A stretch of DNA of 26,316 nt from Methanoregula sp. (GTDB taxonomy: Archaea; Halobacteriota; Methanomicrobia; Methanomicrobiales; Methanospirillaceae). Under the pieces are notes generated by a model. That model had not been told where the DNA came from, did not search any database, and worked only from the letters and a program-made list of their open reading frames with translations. Made by a program: the position numbers and the translations under genes. The stretch spans positions 1-26,316 of the forward strand of contig JALOBP010000040.1 of NCBI GenBank assembly GCA_023228295.1, written 5' to 3'. Shown piece after piece: positions 8,529 to 16,182 of this stretch (its first letter is position 1; every line of letters begins with the position of its first letter).

Positions 8529-9623
8529 TCAGCTCTTCAGGATCCCCATATCAGCCAGCCGCGCCGGCAGATACGTCTTCGTCACAAAGTCCAGCCCCCG
8601 TGCTGCAAACGCCTGCTGTTCTGACTTTAAGTTCATCTCAATCTGGAGGTTTATCTGCTTTCTCCAGTAATCCGTTGCAAACCGGGGGTCCGTGAGTTCA
8701 GACTTTAACGCTTCCACATCCTTATCGGTCAGCTTGTCAGATGGAAGATTATAGTCCCGGATATCGCTGGGCTGCAGACCGAGGAACTGGGCTTTGGGGG
8801 TTGCCAGAAGTTCCGACATATGTGCGCTCTTGATGGCCCCGTATGCAACAGAGCCATAGATCCGGTACGACCATGGATCGCCATCGGTAAAGACCATCAC
8901 GGGAAGGTCCCATGTTGTGCTGATTTTGTTGAGCATCCGCCGGGTCGAACGGGCCGGCTGGCCCTTGAGGTGGACGAGGATCGCGTTGTGCTCCTCATCA
9001 AACCCGTTCTCGATCAGACGGTCGTACATACCACCAGTCTCTATCGCAATCACGAACTTTGCATCATGGTCCACGAACTCGATATTTTCCACATTATTCG
9101 GGATAGTATACCCGGCCTGCCCAACATCGTCCTGGCAATGGAGAGTCTTCATTCCCCGCCGGGTCTCCTCGCGGATCCGCATCGGGCCGTAAATGGACGC
9201 ACCGTTCTCTTCAGGGTGGAGGTGGAATCCCTCGCGGGGAACTTCCGAGAGGATTTCAAGGTCCTCGATGAGGAAGTTACTCTCGTCCTGCGCACCGAAC
9301 TTCGCGCGTTTCCAGCCCTCCGAGATGTAATACATTTCTCTCAGGGTTGAGGAGCGGTTTTCCTTCAGCTGCTGCTTGATAAACCCGATCACATAGGCCA
9401 TCTTCAGGAGGTGCGTCGCGCTCTTGGCCGATGCGGCGGTACGCGTGCTCTCCTTGTCACCGTACTTCCAGACCTCGCTTGCGTCATCGAACTCGATGTT
9501 GTATTTGGTACGGGTTGGTAGGGATATTGACGGGATCTCGCCGACATTCATCTGGTCATACCATGCGCTCGCGATCCGGAGCAGGGCCGCCATCGATTTC
9601 TTTTCCAGTTCTTCTTTAGACAT
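8529..9623 (-). CDS. top6A: DNA topoisomerase VI subunit A
   Basis: This 364-residue protein is the DNA-cleaving subunit of type IIB topoisomerase, which with subunit B relaxes and decatenates DNA using ATP. The 5Y-CAP domain has the catalytic tyrosine in TLREMYYISEGW (Tyr98 or Tyr99). The Toprim domain has the metal-binding Glu in FVIAIETGGMYD and the acidic pair in FTDGDPWS. Length matches archaeal Top6A (about 360-390). The ATG at 9623 lies inside the end of top6B, giving an eight-base overlap in another frame. This is preferred to a start at 9653, because the extra ten residues are only the antisense-free tail of top6B in a shifted frame. The overlap implies translational coupling, which suits an A2B2 complex needing equal amounts of the subunits. 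Confidence 0.97.
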   Translation of the reverse strand: MSKEELEKKSMAALLRIASAWYDQMNVGEIPSISLPTRTKYNIEFDDASEVWKYGDKESTRTAASAKSATHLLKMAYVIGFIKQQLKENRSSTLREMYYISEGWKRAKFGAQDESNFLIEDLEILSEVPREGFHLHPEENGASIYGPMRIREETRRGMKTLHCQDDVGQAGYTIPNNVENIEFVDHDAKFVIAIETGGMYDRLIENGFDEEHNAILVHLKGQPARSTRRMLNKISTTWDLPVMVFTDGDPWSYRIYGSVAYGAIKSAHMSELLATPKAQFLGLQPSDIRDYNLPSDKLTDKDVEALKSELTDPRFATDYWRKQINLQIEMNLKSEQQAFAARGLDFVTKTYLPARLADMGILKS

Positions 9624-11418
9624 CGAGGTCCACCACCATCTTCTTGGCATCATCTATACCCCGGACTTCGATAATTCCCCCGCATTTCCCGGAGTAGGAT
9701 ATCCGCGAGATCTCCTTGGGGGGCACGACAATCTTCCATACTTTCGTGAACTGCCCATCCATCTCACTTACAAAATCCGTTTTCGGATTCGCGTCGGCCG
9801 CATTATCTGCAGAGATCTCGTACACCGAGATCTCACCGTCATACCCGCTGTAGTTGGCAAGTTCGATCGTGACTTTTCCATCACGCGTCCCTTTCTTCAC
9901 GATCAGTTTCCGCATCAGTTTGCCTTCGATCGGGGACGTATCAACAACGGGTTTTTCCACAATCTCGCTCACCTTTTGTGCAATCTCCGGAATAATCGCG
10001 CAGACCGCACGGGCACGATCTTCAGCAAGCTTCCCCTTATCACGGCGGGAGACGAAGAGTTTGAGGTCGCGCCCGAGGTCCTGCAGGGCAAGCACAATTT
10101 CCTTCTCTATCTCCGGAATGCTGGCAATTGCATCCTTGCTCTCGCTCGTGAACGGGACATTGGTGGATGCCACATGGACAAGGATCAGGATAGGTCCTGT
10201 CGGGAGACCCTGCTGGGATATGTTATAGGATTTCCAGTTCACCCGCGAGATACAGTCCGTGATCGCGCAGGCGCCCTGCTGGTACATGAGCGGCACGCGG
10301 TTCGCAAACCGGAGGATGATGGCGTTTCCTTCTGCAGGGAGTTTCCCGCCATACCCAATGGCGGCTTCGACCATGAACGAGTGACCGGAAAAGACCGAAC
10401 TCGGGCGGGTGCGGGCTGCGACAAAGTCCATCTGGAACTCCTTGTCAAGGCCACGCCGGATCAGCTCTTCGCCTATCGGGGAAAGACACTGGGATGATGG
10501 GGGAGCGGGGACGGCAATGGCCTGCATGGCAGCAAGCAGGGCCTTGAGCTGCTCGGCAGTGAACCCTTTTACCTTGACCATCCCTTTGAGACCGGCCTGG
10601 TCGCACATATCCTGCGCAGACTTCTTACCCACCCTGCTAAAACCATTCACGAGAAAATCGAGGAGTTTATCATCACTTGCCGTTGCCATCCGCTTGAGCT
10701 GGCCGAACTCAATGCCATGAGGATGAGGCTGGATGGCAACCGGGCAGGCTATCACTTCCTGGCTCACCCGTTCGAACGTGAATGACTCGTCATCGAGTTC
10801 AACCCGGAAGCGCGCATGGGGGTTGACGATGGAAGTGTACCGGAGGTACTCGAGCAGTTTCTTCTTTGCAGCCATCGTGCTCTTGAACTCGATCTGCACG
10901 CGGGTACCGTGAATACGGTCCCACTCAAAAGGCCCTTCCGAGATAATGTCCGGTTCATTGGTCTCGATCTTGATCTGGATCTCGAACCGGTGCGCAGATT
11001 CCTTGTGCCCGGTCCGGGAGATAACAACGGTCGGAAGACCGCTTGTCAGCTGGGCATAGAGGACTGCAGCCGAGATCCCGATACCCTGCTGGCCGCGGGT
11101 CTGCCGGATCTGGTGGAACCGCGAGCCGTAGAGGAGCTTCCCGAAAACATATGGCACCTGCTTGGGCATAATGCCGGGGCCGTTATCCTCGACAATGATC
11201 CGGAAGATATCACTGCCGGTCTTCTTGATGCTGATAAAAATGTCCGGCAGTACCTGCGCTTCCTCGCAGGCATCCAGTGCATTGTCCACCGCTTCCTTGA
11301 TAGTGGTGATAACACCCCGCGTGGGGGAGTCAAAACCGAGCAGGTGCTTGTTTTTCTCGAAGAATTCCGCGACACTGATGCTGCGCTGCTGCTTTGCGAG
11401 GTCCTCAGCGAGCACCAT
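9616..11418 (-). CDS. top6B: DNA topoisomerase VI subunit B
   Basis: The 600-residue ATPase subunit of topo VI. The N-terminal GHKL domain shows the N-box IKEAVDNALDACEE near residue 45, the G1 box VEDNGPGIMP near 80 and the G2 box RGQQGIGISAAVLY near 110. A helix-two-turn-helix and a transducer domain follow, and the C-terminal 120 residues form a beta-rich Ig-like extension, as in methanogen Top6B. ATP binding closes the dimer to capture a second DNA duplex. The ATG at 11418 has GAGGT eight bases upstream and lies inside the end of hisS (14-base overlap). The longer frame to 11448 only adds out-of-frame hisS sequence. Coupled to top6A downstream. Confidence 0.97.
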   Translation of the reverse strand: MVLAEDLAKQQRSISVAEFFEKNKHLLGFDSPTRGVITTIKEAVDNALDACEEAQVLPDIFISIKKTGSDIFRIIVEDNGPGIMPKQVPYVFGKLLYGSRFHQIRQTRGQQGIGISAAVLYAQLTSGLPTVVISRTGHKESAHRFEIQIKIETNEPDIISEGPFEWDRIHGTRVQIEFKSTMAAKKKLLEYLRYTSIVNPHARFRVELDDESFTFERVSQEVIACPVAIQPHPHGIEFGQLKRMATASDDKLLDFLVNGFSRVGKKSAQDMCDQAGLKGMVKVKGFTAEQLKALLAAMQAIAVPAPPSSQCLSPIGEELIRRGLDKEFQMDFVAARTRPSSVFSGHSFMVEAAIGYGGKLPAEGNAIILRFANRVPLMYQQGACAITDCISRVNWKSYNISQQGLPTGPILILVHVASTNVPFTSESKDAIASIPEIEKEIVLALQDLGRDLKLFVSRRDKGKLAEDRARAVCAIIPEIAQKVSEIVEKPVVDTSPIEGKLMRKLIVKKGTRDGKVTIELANYSGYDGEISVYEISADNAADANPKTDFVSEMDGQFTKVWKIVVPPKEISRISYSGKCGGIIEVRGIDDAKKMVVDLDV

Positions 11419-12637
11419 GGGCACGGACCTCGGCAAGAGCTGCATCAAGACTGATTGTCTTCTGTTCGCCGGAATGCAGGTTCTTGAGCGTGACCTCGCC
11501 GGCCTCTGCTTCCTGTTTGCCGATCACGACGGCGAAATCTGCGGACTTCGAAGCATGGGCAAGCTGGGCGCCGAGTCCCCGCTCCATGAGGTTCATCTCG
11601 GTCCGGATTCCTGCATCGCGGAAAGCACGGCCAACTTCCAGGGCACGCTTCCGCCCCTCCGGCATAGAAACAAGCCCGACCACGGTATCCTTCTTCGCGG
11701 TTGTCTCGCCGAGCGAGACCATCACGCGATCGAAGCCCACCGCAAACCCGCACGAGGCGACATCATCCCCGCCAAAGAGATGGGCGAGACGGTACGCCCC
11801 GCCGCCAAGGATCTGGTTCTCGGCCCCGAGGTTCTGCGCAAAGCCTTCGAACACAATACCGGTATAATAGTCAAGCCCGCGGGCTATGCCGAAATTCAGG
11901 GAATATTTTACATCGGACGCATCGAGCGAGGCAACGGTCTGCTCCACCCGTTCCTTCTCAGAAATCGTGCCGGCAATCTCAAATGCTTCCGCAAGATCGC
12001 GGGTCTCTACAAGTGCAGTAAGAGATGCGGCAAGGTCGGCCCGGTTCAGTGATTCGAGCGTTGCGTTCAGGCCATCGAAATCCTTCTTGTCAAGGTGCAC
12101 CCGCACCCTGCGCTGCATCGCGGGTTCGAGATCCTTTACGAGATTTTTCATGAATGAAAGGTGGCCGACTTTGAGCTCGTAGGTTACACCGGTCGCATTC
12201 AGCATGTCGGACGCGAGCATAATCGTCTCCGCATCGGCAGCAGCCGTATCCGCCCCGATCAGTTCAACGCCGAACTGCCAGAACTGGCGGTACCGCCCTT
12301 TCTGCGGCCGCTCATACCGGAAACAGTCGGCAAAGTAGCACCAGCGCAGGGGCTTTGGCGCGACCTTCGCCTCGTTGATGTACATCCGGATAACCGCCGC
12401 AGTGATCTCCGGGCGCAGGGCAAGTTTCCGGCCGCCCTTGTCCTCAAAGACGTACATCTCTTCGATGATGCCTTCACCGGAGCGCATCGTGAATAGTTCG
12501 AGGTCTTCGAATTCCGGCGTGCATACTTCACGGTATCCCCAGCGCCGTGCAACTTCACGCAGGCGCCACTCAACTGCGCGGCGCGCTTCCATCTCATCGG
12601 GTAAAAAATCCCGGGTTCCCCGTGGTTTCTGGAGCAT
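11405..12637 (-). CDS. hisS: Histidyl-tRNA synthetase
   Basis: A 410-residue class II aminoacyl-tRNA synthetase charging tRNA-His in the cytoplasm. It begins with PRGTRDFLPDE, typical of HisRS. Motif 2 is in CFRYERPQKGRYRQFWQ near residue 112, the histidine-specific RGLDYYTGIVFE lies near 255, and motif 3 is GFAVGFDRVMV. The C-terminal 90 residues form the anticodon-binding domain (VIGKQEAEAG). A TATAAC element at 12666-12671, about 27 bases from a start just before the ATG, could serve as its own nearly leaderless promoter, overlapping the end of the upstream membrane-protein gene. HisRS heads an overlapping series with top6B and top6A, so synthesis of the three is probably linked. Confidence 0.97.
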   Translation of the reverse strand: MLQKPRGTRDFLPDEMEARRAVEWRLREVARRWGYREVCTPEFEDLELFTMRSGEGIIEEMYVFEDKGGRKLALRPEITAAVIRMYINEAKVAPKPLRWCYFADCFRYERPQKGRYRQFWQFGVELIGADTAAADAETIMLASDMLNATGVTYELKVGHLSFMKNLVKDLEPAMQRRVRVHLDKKDFDGLNATLESLNRADLAASLTALVETRDLAEAFEIAGTISEKERVEQTVASLDASDVKYSLNFGIARGLDYYTGIVFEGFAQNLGAENQILGGGAYRLAHLFGGDDVASCGFAVGFDRVMVSLGETTAKKDTVVGLVSMPEGRKRALEVGRAFRDAGIRTEMNLMERGLGAQLAHASKSADFAVVIGKQEAEAGEVTLKNLHSGEQKTISLDAALAEVRAHGAR

Positions 12638-12674
12638 ATGAAAAAATCCCTATCCTTGTATTCGTGTTATACCA

Positions 12675-12995
12675 TTATTTCTTATTCATCCGGTTGATCG
12701 GAACACTTCCTATGAAGCGCTGGAACGTATCCTCATTCTTCCAGACATTCTCCCGCTCGAGATTCCCCTGCAGGTACAGGGCACCAAGGATCAGGCCAAG
12801 ACCAAGCAGCTCAAAGTCTGTCATAGTCAGAGTAATCATTGTCCCGAAGGTTGCAAGCGCGCCGTACAGGACTCCGAAGTATGCGGCTTTCCGAAAGCCG
12901 GGGAGGCCGGTCCGGAAAAAGATCCGGGCATCACGGAGCCAGAGAAAGATCGTAACGCACGTCCCGAACATTGCCACATAAATTAGGTACGTCAT
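12675..12995 (-). CDS. Small three-helix membrane protein
   Basis: A 106-residue protein with three likely membrane helices (about residues 2-20, 37-56 and 61-76), a basic loop RDARIFFRTG between the first two, and a polar C-terminal tail of 30 residues ending in NRMNKK. I do not recognise the family. The frame stays open much further upstream, but that part is antisense to larB and is discarded. Between ATG 13028 and ATG 12995 I favour 12995, because an AT-rich box (ATACAAATAT on the minus strand, about 13028-13037) would place a transcription start 5-10 bases before it. It lies 37 bases upstream of hisS in the same direction and could share its transcript. Confidence 0.65.
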   Translation of the reverse strand: MTYLIYVAMFGTCVTIFLWLRDARIFFRTGLPGFRKAAYFGVLYGALATFGTMITLTMTDFELLGLGLILGALYLQGNLERENVWKNEDTFQRFIGSVPINRMNKK

Positions 12996-13008
12996 GCGAG
13001 TGTAATAA

Positions 13009-13040
13009 CTTATTATACGCCGGTCCATATTTGTATTATT
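13009..13040. promoter_or_regulatory. Divergent promoter region between the membrane protein and larB
   Basis: On the + strand TTATTATA (13010-13017) is centred 33 bases from the larB ATG, predicting a start near 13040 and a leader of only a few bases. On the minus strand ATACAAATAT (about 13028-13037) fits the membrane-protein gene. The two boxes lie within 30 bases, so binding of transcription factor complexes in the two directions may compete. No Shine-Dalgarno sequence is visible before either gene. Confidence 0.4.
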
Positions 13041-13046
13041 ACAATC

Positions 13047-13823
13047 ATGCCAAACCACCGTGTAGTATCGGACATCCTGGCGCAGTATAAGAACGGGGAG
13101 ATCGCGCTCGAAGAAGCTGCCGAAGCGATTGACGGGCTGAGGATGGAACAGATTGGCGATATCGCGTGCATGGATCTTGGGCGCACTATCCGGTGCGGGA
13201 TGCCGGAGGTGGTTCTTGCTGAAGGAAAAGATCCAGCGCACCTTGCGGAGATCGCTGTCCGTCACGCAGACTCCGCAGGACGGTGCGTGATCACCCGTAT
13301 CAGTCCGGAGCAGGTTGAAGGCGTAAAAAAACTGGCCGGGCAAAAAGGAATTGCCACGGATTACCGTCAGGTCGGCCGCATCATGATCCTGGGTAACGGC
13401 CCGGGACCGAAACCAACCGGGGGAATTGTTGCGATTATCACAGCAGGAACGTCCGATATCCGCGTTGCCGAGGAGGCAAAAGTAATCGCCGAGGAAATGG
13501 GGTGCGTTGTGAAAACGGCATATGATGTTGGCGCTGCCGGCATCCACCGGCTCTTTCCCGCACTTAAGCCGCTTCTTTCGGCACACGCCTTCATTGTCTG
13601 TGCCGGCAGGGAAGGAACACTCCCTTCCGTAGTTGCCGGTCTTGTGGACAAACCGGTCATCGGGGTCCCGGTCAGTGTCGGCTACGGATACATGGGAGAA
13701 GGACGGGCAGCTCTTGCGAGCATGCTCCAGTCATGCTCGGTCATATCAGTCGTCAACATCGATGCCGGCTTCACTGCCGGAGCATTTGCGGCACGGATCG
13801 CGAACCTGGGAGCACAACCATGA
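13047..13823 (+). CDS. larB: LarB-like pyridinium-3,5-biscarboxylate mononucleotide synthase
   Basis: A 258-residue protein of the PurE-related LarB family. In bacteria LarB carboxylates nicotinic acid adenine dinucleotide and splits off AMP, the first step to the nickel-pincer nucleotide cofactor. The C-terminal PurE-like domain has IITAGTSDIRVAEEA near residue 131, YDVGAAGIHRL near 160, and the GREGTLPSVVAGLVDKPVI signature near 190. Cys230, in the SC just before VVNIDAGF, sits where the LarB family carries its reported active-site cysteine. The NIDAGFTAG end differs slightly from the common NIDNGF form. The nadM gene overlaps its stop by four bases. LarC and LarE are not in the window. A PurE-like mutase role is the alternative, but the length and motifs favour LarB. 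Confidence 0.88.
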   Translation: MPNHRVVSDILAQYKNGEIALEEAAEAIDGLRMEQIGDIACMDLGRTIRCGMPEVVLAEGKDPAHLAEIAVRHADSAGRCVITRISPEQVEGVKKLAGQKGIATDYRQVGRIMILGNGPGPKPTGGIVAIITAGTSDIRVAEEAKVIAEEMGCVVKTAYDVGAAGIHRLFPALKPLLSAHAFIVCAGREGTLPSVVAGLVDKPVIGVPVSVGYGYMGEGRAALASMLQSCSVISVVNIDAGFTAGAFAARIANLGAQP

Positions 13824-14332
13824 ACATGAAACGCGGGTTCTATATCGGGCGGTTCCAGCCCTACCACAACGGCCACCAGTCCGTGCTCGAGCATATCGCA
13901 GGAGAAGTGGACGAGATCATCATCGGTGTTGGAAGCGCACAGCTCTCACACCACCCAGATAACCCGTTCACTGCGGGTGAACGGGTGCTCATGATCACCC
14001 GCTCCCTTTCCTTGCTCGGCTGCCCGTTCTATGTCATCCCGATAGAGGATATCCAGCGGAATGCACTCTGGGCTGCACACGTCCGTTCCATGTGCCCCCC
14101 GTTTGATACATGTTATTCCTCAAATCCCCTTGTGGTGCGGTTGTTCACGGAGGCGGGAGTCGATGTCCAGTCACCTGCAATGTACGAGCGTGAGATCCTC
14201 AGCGGCACGGAGATTCGCCGGCGGATGCTTTCCGGAGAACCATGGGAGAACCTTGTGCCCCCGGCAGTTGTACAGGTACTCAAAGAGATTGACGCAACCG
14301 GGCGGATGCAGCAGATCTCCCGAAACGATTGA
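13820..14332 (+). CDS. nadM: Archaeal nicotinamide-nucleotide adenylyltransferase NadM
   Basis: A 170-residue nucleotidyltransferase, the usual size for archaeal NadM (about 168-180). The N-terminal YIGRFQPYHNGHQ carries the HxGH-type ATP site, and the C-terminal LSGTEIRRRM is the SGTxIR element that binds ATP phosphates. It joins NMN (and usually nicotinate mononucleotide) to AMP to give NAD or its acid form. The ATG at 13820 overlaps the larB stop as ATGA and has GGGAG seven bases upstream, inside larB. A second ATG at 13826 is possible. The product nicotinate adenine dinucleotide is the substrate reported for LarB, so the pairing makes metabolic sense. Confidence 0.95.
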   Translation: MNMKRGFYIGRFQPYHNGHQSVLEHIAGEVDEIIIGVGSAQLSHHPDNPFTAGERVLMITRSLSLLGCPFYVIPIEDIQRNALWAAHVRSMCPPFDTCYSSNPLVVRLFTEAGVDVQSPAMYEREILSGTEIRRRMLSGEPWENLVPPAVVQVLKEIDATGRMQQISRND

Positions 14333-14345
14333 GACGGTGAAGAAT

Positions 14346-15635
14346 ATGCGGGATTTGTTTAAGAAACTCTTCGGCAGCAGGGAGCCCGAATCCGTCACCA
14401 TCGCATTCGATTCCATTCCGGCGATGCTCAATGAACGCGAAGCTGCTGCATGCCGGTTACTCAAAGAACAGACCGAAAAACCTGAACAAAATATCCGCAA
14501 TGCGATCGCCCAGCTCCAGCTCATCATCACCACAATTGCCGGCGCCGAGCACGATTCCGAGATCCATCCCAAACTCAAAAATATCGCAAAGAATACCCTT
14601 CCGCAGTACATCCGTGCAATGAATACCGCCCTTGCCAAAGAACTCCCCGTGGATATCGAGTTGTTCTACCCTGCTGTTGTGGAGTGCGTCAAGAACTGCC
14701 TCAACAGCATCAACGGACCGGGGCGCTATCTCCAGATAGTATTCCCTGACGAAATGAAAGCTTCCCGTAAGGGGATCGATGCTATCGGACACGAGATCAA
14801 TGTCATCACCGCTGCATTGGGAGTATACCGGAAAGAGATGACTGCAATCACCGGGGCCCGGACAATTTACGCAGCCATTCATGACAGCACCGGGGATCTT
14901 GAAAAAACTGTAGAGAAAGGCCAGCGCGCCATCCAGCGGATCCGGGAAGCTGCCGAAAGGATCGCAGAAATTGACCGGGATATGGCGGCAATATCCTCTG
15001 ATCCCCGTATGGCCGAAACTGAAGAGAAGAAATCGGTCATCCGGACTATGGAACAACAGCGGGAGGAAATGGCCCGGACCTATGCTGCGCATTCCATGAC
15101 TGCATCCCACGTCCTGCGCAAAGCAGAAAAAATTGCATCAAAACAGAAGCATACCGGAGAGGTTGGAACCCTGAAGCATGCAATGTCCCTCCTGTCAGAT
15201 CATGAACTGCCGGACAGCACAGAACTGGCAACGGCCCTCGCAGCAGCCTGCCCGATTGCCGAAAGGATGATCGCGGCGGGAGAGGTCGCTTTGAAAAACA
15301 AAGAGGAGCGCACGATCTTTACTGATACGGTCCGCTTCGGTTCAGAGATGGGTCGGATCTGTGCGGAATTACACATGCGGGAAATAGCCTGCAGGAGCGC
15401 GCATGAAGAGATTCTTGCCCACCCCCTGATCGTCAAAGCCGGTTCACTTGAACGGGAAAAAACGCAACTGGGTGCGATGCTGGAAAAAGAGCAGCATGCG
15501 CAAAAAGAACTTGAAGACTGGCAACAGAAGACACGGGAGCATATACCCGTCCTCCGTAAAGAACTCAAAAACAAAGTGGGGGAGATTATGGGGAGGACTG
15601 TGCAATATTCAGATGATTTCCCATCAACAGCATGA
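14346..15635 (+). CDS. Coiled-coil protein of unknown function in the larB-nadM operon
   Basis: This 429-residue soluble protein is mostly alpha-helical, with long charged stretches (for example residues 185-290 and 350-420) that look like coiled coils. It has no signal peptide, membrane helix, Walker motif or cysteine cluster. It begins with MRDLFKKLFGSREPES and ends DDFPSTA. The ATG at 14346, 13 bases after the nadM stop, has GGTGAAG just upstream and is preferred to much earlier in-frame codons that lie antisense or shifted within nadM. Operon position suggests a link to pyridine-nucleotide or nickel-cofactor work, or only shared transcription. I do not recognise the family. A toxic-anion-resistance-like or phage-shock-like helical scaffold is conceivable but unsupported. 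Confidence 0.8.
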   Translation: MRDLFKKLFGSREPESVTIAFDSIPAMLNEREAAACRLLKEQTEKPEQNIRNAIAQLQLIITTIAGAEHDSEIHPKLKNIAKNTLPQYIRAMNTALAKELPVDIELFYPAVVECVKNCLNSINGPGRYLQIVFPDEMKASRKGIDAIGHEINVITAALGVYRKEMTAITGARTIYAAIHDSTGDLEKTVEKGQRAIQRIREAAERIAEIDRDMAAISSDPRMAETEEKKSVIRTMEQQREEMARTYAAHSMTASHVLRKAEKIASKQKHTGEVGTLKHAMSLLSDHELPDSTELATALAAACPIAERMIAAGEVALKNKEERTIFTDTVRFGSEMGRICAELHMREIACRSAHEEILAHPLIVKAGSLEREKTQLGAMLEKEQHAQKELEDWQQKTREHIPVLRKELKNKVGEIMGRTVQYSDDFPSTA

Positions 15636-15674
15636 GGGTTGTGCTGATAACCGGCGGTCCTTATTACTCAGGTT

Positions 15675-15791
15675 TCATTCTTCAGTATCATCCATATCCA
15701 TGAACATCTCATCAATATGCTCGATGAGCCGGTTGAGCCGGTCGGGGGTAAGGTCTTCGGATACCATCGTGTGCATGGCAGCTGACACCAT
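15675..15791 (-). CDS. 38-residue acidic micro-ORF downstream of the antitoxin gene
   Basis: An ATG at 15791 opens a 38-codon frame ending in TGA at 15675-15677, encoding an acidic helical peptide with DRLNRLIEHIDEMFMDMDD near its end. It follows the VapB-like gene by 39 bases on the same strand, with a hairpin in between. A weak AGGA lies nine bases before the ATG. Leucine/isoleucine spacing in TPDRLNRLIEHIDEMF could form one amphipathic helix. There is no resemblance to PIN-domain or HEPN toxins. It might be a real small protein, the remnant of a partner gene, or a chance frame. Confidence 0.3.
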   Translation of the reverse strand: MVSAAMHTMVSEDLTPDRLNRLIEHIDEMFMDMDDTEE

Positions 15792-15804
15792 AGGTTTTTT
15801 CCTG

Positions 15805-15826
15805 GCCGGTTTTTGTTTTCACCGGC
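15805..15826 (-). terminator. Hairpin after the antitoxin gene
   Basis: GCCGGT (15805-15810) and ACCGGC (15821-15826) form a six-base-pair stem with a ten-base loop, five bases after the antitoxin stop on the minus strand. The T-run is in the loop on the + strand rather than after the stem, so a terminator role is uncertain; an RNA-stability or processing hairpin is as likely. Confidence 0.3.
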
Positions 15827-15830
15827 TTTA

Positions 15831-16022
15831 TTACAATTGTGGGTCGATGAAATCCTCCAGTCCACACTGGCCGGCTGAGAATTCGTCAGACCAGCCATAG
15901 CAGTCTTGGAGCATCTGCGCAATTACATCGGAGAACGACATGTTCCCGCGCTTGAGCGCTACGAGCGCCTCATACACCTCAGGATCAATACGGACTGAAC
16001 GTCCCTCGCCTGCCCGAGGCAT
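15831..16022 (-). CDS. VapB-like antitoxin (UPF0330-type), no toxin partner seen
   Basis: A 63-residue protein with the pattern RSVRIDPEVYEALVALKRG followed by MSFSDVIAQML, which matches archaeal VapB-type antitoxins of the UPF0330 family (short beta strand, helix, then SFSDVI helix). The C-terminal tail DCYGWSDEF to DFIDPQL is acidic and would normally wrap a PIN-domain toxin. No PIN protein with its four acidic residues is encoded directly downstream or upstream. The ATG at 16022 is chosen because a TATA-like box lies 26 bases before it, giving a leaderless start. A GTG at 16031 is in frame but falls in the palindrome. It may be an orphan antitoxin or a stand-alone regulator. Confidence 0.72.
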   Translation of the reverse strand: MPRAGEGRSVRIDPEVYEALVALKRGNMSFSDVIAQMLQDCYGWSDEFSAGQCGLEDFIDPQL

Positions 16023-16024
16023 AA

Positions 16025-16052
16025 TAACCACTTTGTGGTAACAGAATATAAA
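16025..16052 (-). promoter_or_regulatory. Leaderless promoter with palindromic operator for the antitoxin gene
   Basis: TTTATATT on the minus strand (16045-16052) is centred 26 bases from the ATG at 16022. Between the box and the ATG lies the inverted repeat ACCAC-TTT-GTGGT (16027-16039), extendable by one more pair with one mismatch. This places the palindrome over the transcription start, a natural spot for autorepression by the antitoxin. A second box, TATATAAAG at about 16087-16095 on the minus strand, could give a longer leader containing the palindrome. Confidence 0.5.
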
Positions 16053-16182
16053 TATATCGCATAATTCGGGGAGAATACGCGTCTGACTTTATATACACAG
16101 CGCGAAGCACACGGAATTCACCGAGATCGGGGACATCTGACCGGTGATATTTGATAAAACCAGAGATAATTTCAGGCCGGTT

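Noticed and set aside
9424..10497. A 357-codon + strand frame opposite the top6A-top6B junction
   Set aside because: It is antisense to two certain genes with clear catalytic motifs, is low in recognisable domains, and arises from GC-rich codon bias.
12996..13586. Upstream extension of the small membrane protein to 303 codons
   Set aside because: The added part is antisense to larB and has no ribosome-binding site; the membrane-protein promoter lies inside it.
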